Shown here: positions 59,809 through 64,000 of the stretch, piece after piece | Position numbering within the stretch: position 1 is the first letter of the stretch | Layout of the letters: every line of letters starts with the position of its first letter | Assembly: GCA_963669155.1 (NCBI GenBank) | Contig: OZ022581.1 | Coordinates: 14,107,357 to 14,171,356, forward strand | Length of the DNA stretch: 64,000 nucleotides | Source of the DNA: Arbacia lixula | Lineage: Eukaryota > Echinodermata > Echinoidea > Arbacioida > Arbaciidae | Direction: 5' to 3' | Translations under genes and position numbers: made by a program | Notes under the pieces: model-generated | What the model was told of the DNA's origin: nothing | Database searches by the model: none | The model's input: the letters and a program-made list of their open reading frames with translations, nothing else

Positions 59809-61062
59809 GGGGCCATATTCATGAAACCTTGCTAAGTCTCACTAATTTTTCTGTTGGGAGAGCAGTGTAGCTCATCGGTAGAGAGTTCGTCTCTCAATGG
59901 CAAGACCATGGGTTCCAGTCCCACACAAGTCCTGTGCAAAGTAGCCAGCGTTGTGTGTTTTTGCGCCCCCCCCCCCCCTCCCCCTTGTGGGAAAACACTC
60001 CGATAGGAGTCTGGACTCGTGTATACAACAGCCACAAAATGTACCTTAAAGAACTCACTTCATTTCTCGATTAAGAGCAGGGTGAAAACCCGGTAAAGAG
60101 GACAGAATGCCTTTCATGGAAGAAAATGGTATCAAATAGGCATTAAGAATTCCATAAATAATAATGATAGTATAGCAGTTTGTCTGTTGGTGGCCGTGTT
60201 TCAAGTCTGTGGAATGCATGGACACAACTCAGCGTGTACAGATTTAAGTCTGGCAATAAGGACAAAATCTTCTTCCCTGCTTGTTCTGTACAAGGGGGAA
60301 GACAGAACAGAGGACTTAGTCTTTACTGCCAGACGTAAATGTTATACAGACTCAGACTTTTCCATGTACTCCACAGCCTAGAAACTATAGGCTAGTGTTT
60401 TGGTCCATGTTCAAAAGAAAAAAAAAACCTTGGCTGTGCATTTGCTACAGAACCATGTTTACATGTGGCCTTGTTCCTATTATTCATGCAGTGATGGACA
60501 TGATTCTGCATACATTACTTTTACAATATCACTGTCAGAACACATCTAGTTTGTAAGTTAATTGTCTTAGCACAAAACTAGGGAGCAATGTTCTTAGTAA
60601 GATTTCGTGAATAACAGTTTAGTTGGCTGCCCTATAGTAGGTATTCGAGATTCCAACAAATTCTTTGTTTTCACAAAATTTGTTTCCCACTCTTATGTAA
60701 CCTTCCTATTCAACCATGGACTACCTATGAGTAATGAATAAAAATGATCCTACTTCCCTTTACCAAAAAAGTCTTGGAGCAATTTGGGATAATAAAGGAA
60801 ATATGTATTCACTCTTTCATCTGTTACTACATTAAGAGAAAAATGCCACCGCATGTTTCTCTCAACTACACTTTTGTGTTTATTCTACTTGTGAGCTGTA
60901 TCCGTATCTTAGCACCATATCCACTCACTAAGGCATAGTTTGCAACAAAGTATGCAGGGTTTTGATAAATATGTTTGAATCATATTTGGTAAATAGGCCT
61001 TTTAGTAGCTCATCAAGGCCTAGTTTTATACTAAGTTAGTAAGATTTCATGAATATGGCCCC
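59809..61062. mobile_element. Inverted-repeat element (1.25 kb) containing a SINE
   Basis: GGGGCCATATTCATGAAA at the left and TTTCATGAATATGGCCCC at the right are exact inverted ends; matching continues a little further (CTTGCTAAGTCTCACTA against TAGTTAGTAAG). The interior holds a tRNA-derived SINE, a 200-bp hairpin (60,195-60,385) and a repeat shared with 23,600. Confidence 0.7.
59855..60110 (+). mobile_element. tRNA-derived SINE, copy 2
   Basis: GTGTAGCTCATCGGTAGAG is a box A-like region and GGGTTCCAGTCCC a box B with one change, spaced as in a tRNA. CAAAGTAGCCAGCGTTGTGT GTTTTTGCG and a C tract follow, as in 10,800-10,970. Sea urchins are known to have tRNA-derived SINEs. Confidence 0.6.
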
Positions 61063-62325
61063 AGCTAGATAACTAGCTTGCATGGAAATGGTAGACTTTA
61101 TTACAGCTTGCATTTCCTTTCGATTCATCTGATGCACCACACGGGTACAATAGACACGTTATCAGACATAAATCCTTTACGTTGCCAAAAATACCTACGC
61201 AGGCGCACCCCGTCTGAACTTGGGAATAATATGAACAAGATGATTTCAATGGAAGCAAAATCGAGCAAACACAAGACATTTGCGTGGTTAACTGCACGAA
61301 CGCTTTCACAAACAAGGAAGCAAAGAAAGTTTTCAACGCAGATCATGGCATGACGAACATAAAAATAAAAATGGCGTGACGAACACAATAACGCACGTTC
61401 GTGACAACGCCTAATAATAATTCCCAGGGCAATGTGAAAACCGTAGACACGCGAAATCTGAATTGATGGTATGAGAAAAAAGCGTGATTGAGCGCTACTG
61501 ACGGAATTGAACTGCGTGAACTTTGACCACAGGGATTAACATACAGCAAACAAGCGCGATATTATTTGATGTAAAACTAAAATACAATCAACTTATCATG
61601 ATGCCATTCAAATCTTTGACTTTTCTAGTGTATCCTATACCATCGTACCCCACATTCTATTTGATAAACCTTTGGAACTCAATGTATCACCTAAACCTGC
61701 TCTCATGCTGGCCACAAGCGGCTGATTAATTCAGATCTTCCCCCAATTAATTCGCTCTTTGTCAAACAACCTTCTCAAAGTTCACAAAGCACTGAATGAC
61801 CCGACACACTCACTCCATTCCTTCTTTAATACAACCACTCTGGTATTCTTATTTTCTTTCGTTTTTCATTTTCTTTTCGTTCCAGGCTCTCTTTTGTTTC
61901 CCATTCAATCCACACCTTCAATAACAACGTAAATAGATAAAAGTTTTTTCTCCATAGGGGCTCGGCATCGGTATGCATGATAACACGTGTGAAGTGAGTG
62001 ATACATGTATACGCAAGTGTCGACATTGGAAGACGTACTGGTTAATCAGTCACCACAGTGGCTGCATTATTAATAACACTGGAGACCCGTCCAATCTCCT
62101 CTAGCATCACCAATCATATGCAACGCAACATTCATTGTGTCTTACATCAGTTCATTAATTACGACTAATGTGGGAAAGTTAATCACTCTTCGTGCTGACT
62201 TCTCTCAAGAGGTGTAAGAACTGGAATCAGCACGAAGGGTGATGTATTGCTACAGCAGTCGTGTTCGTGGTACAATGGAACATTTCGCGAAAGTGTAAAA
62301 TTATTAACATCTAGGTGCATACGTA

Positions 62326-62403
<78 letters not shown>

Positions 62404-62409
62404 TATATA
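61063..62409. other. No recognised gene
   Basis: Unassigned. A 20-bp imperfect hairpin ATCACTCTTCGTGCTGA/TCAGCACGAAGGGTGAT lies at 62,181-62,243. A TA/GA compound microsatellite is at 62,322-62,408. Confidence 0.45.
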
Positions 62410-62632
62410 CAACAAACAAATTGAATTTAAACGCCGGAGAAGAAAAATTATTCGAATTTTCGGTCATATCAAGAATGAATGAATTAGTGAACAATTTACA
62501 CAAAAACATGAAACATTTAAACAAAAACATGTTTTTGTGTAAATTGTTCATTCATTCATTCTTGTTAAAGGTCTATGACCGAAAATTCGATTAATTTTTC
62601 TTCTCTGGCGTTTCATTCAGTTTGTTTGTTGT
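62410..62632. mobile_element. Palindromic foldback, ~105-bp arms
   Basis: AACAAACAAATTGAATTTAA through GAACAATTTACACAAAAACA TG is mirrored to CATGTTTTTGTGTAAATTGT TC and TTTGTTTGTT. The loop is about 14 bases. It abuts the TA/GA microsatellite. Confidence 0.8.
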
Positions 62633-62759
62633 TTACCTCTCCTTATTCAGCGCCATCGCAACCATATATATTCGTCTTTAAATTATATATATCACAGTCC
62701 ACAGTCATCCCTTTAAACTTGTGTATTATTGTTTCAAAGTTCTTCCTGAGAAGGACTGC

Positions 62760-64000
62760 GAGCACTGTTCATATACAAGGATAGTATTCTTCAAGTATAT
62801 ATATGTATATACTGTATATATATATATATATATATACATACACACACACATACATGTGTGTGTGTGTGTGTGTGCGTGCGTGTGTGCGTGTTTGCGTGTG
62901 TGCCTGTGTGGATGTGTGTTGGTAGAGAGTGTGGCTTTACAATGTTTACGGGGTGTGTGTATAAGTGTATATGTGTATAAGAGTATAAGTGTATTGAGGT
63001 TTAAAAGGAATCTGGATTGAAAGCGGAATTGGTGTGTATATCTTGTAGGGTAGGCAGATAGGGGAAAGCATTACAGCACTTTTGACAGTCATTATGAACT
63101 ACATGTAGTACGTAAAAAGAAAACCACCGTGGGCAATAATACACGGCACGTAGAACATGCTTTTATAAGACTCCCGCCGAGCATGTTGCATGGAATTAAT
63201 ACATTACAGCCCCCCCCCCCCCCCAGTCATTGTGTGTGCACATTGTTTGATAATAATCGATCTGCACCCTATTCATTTATGAATACATCAAAATACCCCC
63301 CCCCCCCCCCCAACGGCTCATATTATTCCATGCAAATATTTCCCTGAAATGATTTCTTTGCAAGTCCTATTGAGATCATACTGAGCGTGGGCCCAACCCA
63401 TGTACGCTGAGCGTAAGTTCTGGCGGGAATCTTCCACCACATATAGTTGCAGTATTTATTTCGCCATTCTTCAAACTCACCCGTCTCTTTTTCCAGAGTC
63501 CCTTCTGCAAAGTGTACATGACACTTATGAAATTTTTAAATAAACATACCAACTACATAAATTTACAATATGTGGATGCAGTTAAACATACAGTAGGAAC
63601 ACAAGCGGAAGTTATGTTCGTTTTTTGTTTGATCGATATGTTTAATATGTGTGTGTGTGTGTGTGTGTGTGTTTAATGGGATGTAATTTGGTTTCATTCA
63701 TTTCATAGTTATATGTACAGGTTAACTTCTTCTTTGTTTTAAAATTGCGTATGTATGAAGGTTTATTACAATTGTATTTTGTATTGTATTAGAATTGTAT
63801 TAGAATTATATTTTGTACGAAAAAGTTCACCTTTGTATATAAAAAGAAAGGATTGTTATTTTATATGAATGAAATAACAATAAAAAAGGGAAAAAATGTG
63901 TGAGTGTGTGTAAATTTAGGATGGAAATCAATGTTACACGTGTAGTTCAATTACATTCATGCAGACACGCTTCACGACTGCAGTTGATGAAATAAGCCTA
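62760..64000. other. Unassigned; microsatellites and C runs
   Basis: (TA)n at 62,815-62,835, (TG)n-rich at 62,852-62,925, C runs at 63,210-63,224 and 63,296-63,311, and (GT)n at 63,646-63,672. No gene is recognised. Confidence 0.5.

Noticed and set aside
61250-61370. CVVNCTNAFTNKEAKKVF, resembling the start of a THAP zinc finger
   Set aside because: The later Cys, His and the AVPTIF-like end are not found, and stops follow quickly. The match is too short to call.
61590-61730. FYLINLWNSM, like the LINE LWNSLP box
   Set aside because: Too short, with no supporting sequence before or after it.

Overview
This is an AT-rich animal genomic window: split genes, long introns, many microsatellites, and a dense load of small inverted-repeat transposons, tRNA-like SINEs and non-LTR retrotransposon pieces. 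The gene family, the CR1-like LINEs and the look of the MITEs fit a marine deuterostome, most likely an echinoid (sea urchin). That assignment is inference from the sequence, not a database result.

The one well-supported host gene is on the minus strand between 22,063 and 8,437. I assembled ten coding exons by reading both splice sites and carrying the codon phase across every junction. All nine junctions keep frame and the product is 418 residues: a type II membrane anchor, a Golgi stem, and a full sialyltransferase catalytic domain with sialylmotifs L, S, III and VS. It reads as an alpha-2,3-sialyltransferase of the ST3GAL3/4/5/6 group, closest by recalled motifs to ST3GAL5 (GM3 synthase).

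Layout. 1-8,436: downstream flank and 3' UTR of the gene, with a foldback repeat (1,883-2,334), a dispersed repeat (2,388-2,720), a TA-flanked foldback MITE (3,238-3,996) and a LINE 3' tail (about 5,955-6,140). 8,437-22,063: the sialyltransferase gene. Its introns carry a LINE 3' fragment, a SINE, several MITEs and, in intron 1, a nested palindromic complex (18,650-21,347). 22,064-32,000: a LINE 3' tail, a mosaic of decayed LINE pieces (23,960-25,400), a small palindromic MITE and otherwise little I can assign. 32,700-41,600: a Tc1-like transposase remnant, a Penelope-like C-terminal fragment, tandem duplications (38,770-39,600) and foldback elements. 42,000-48,500: mostly unassigned, with small MITEs. 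48,567-51,840: a 5'-truncated, nearly open CR1-like LINE on the minus strand, bracketed by inverted copies of another repeat. 52,000-64,000: MITEs, a 74-bp triplication, a mariner-like 921-bp element, a SINE inside a 1.25-kb inverted-repeat element, and microsatellites.

Nothing here is an operon or a multi-gene system. The main value is one complete glycosyltransferase gene in a mobile-element-rich setting, and a set of layered insertions whose order can be read from who interrupts whom.
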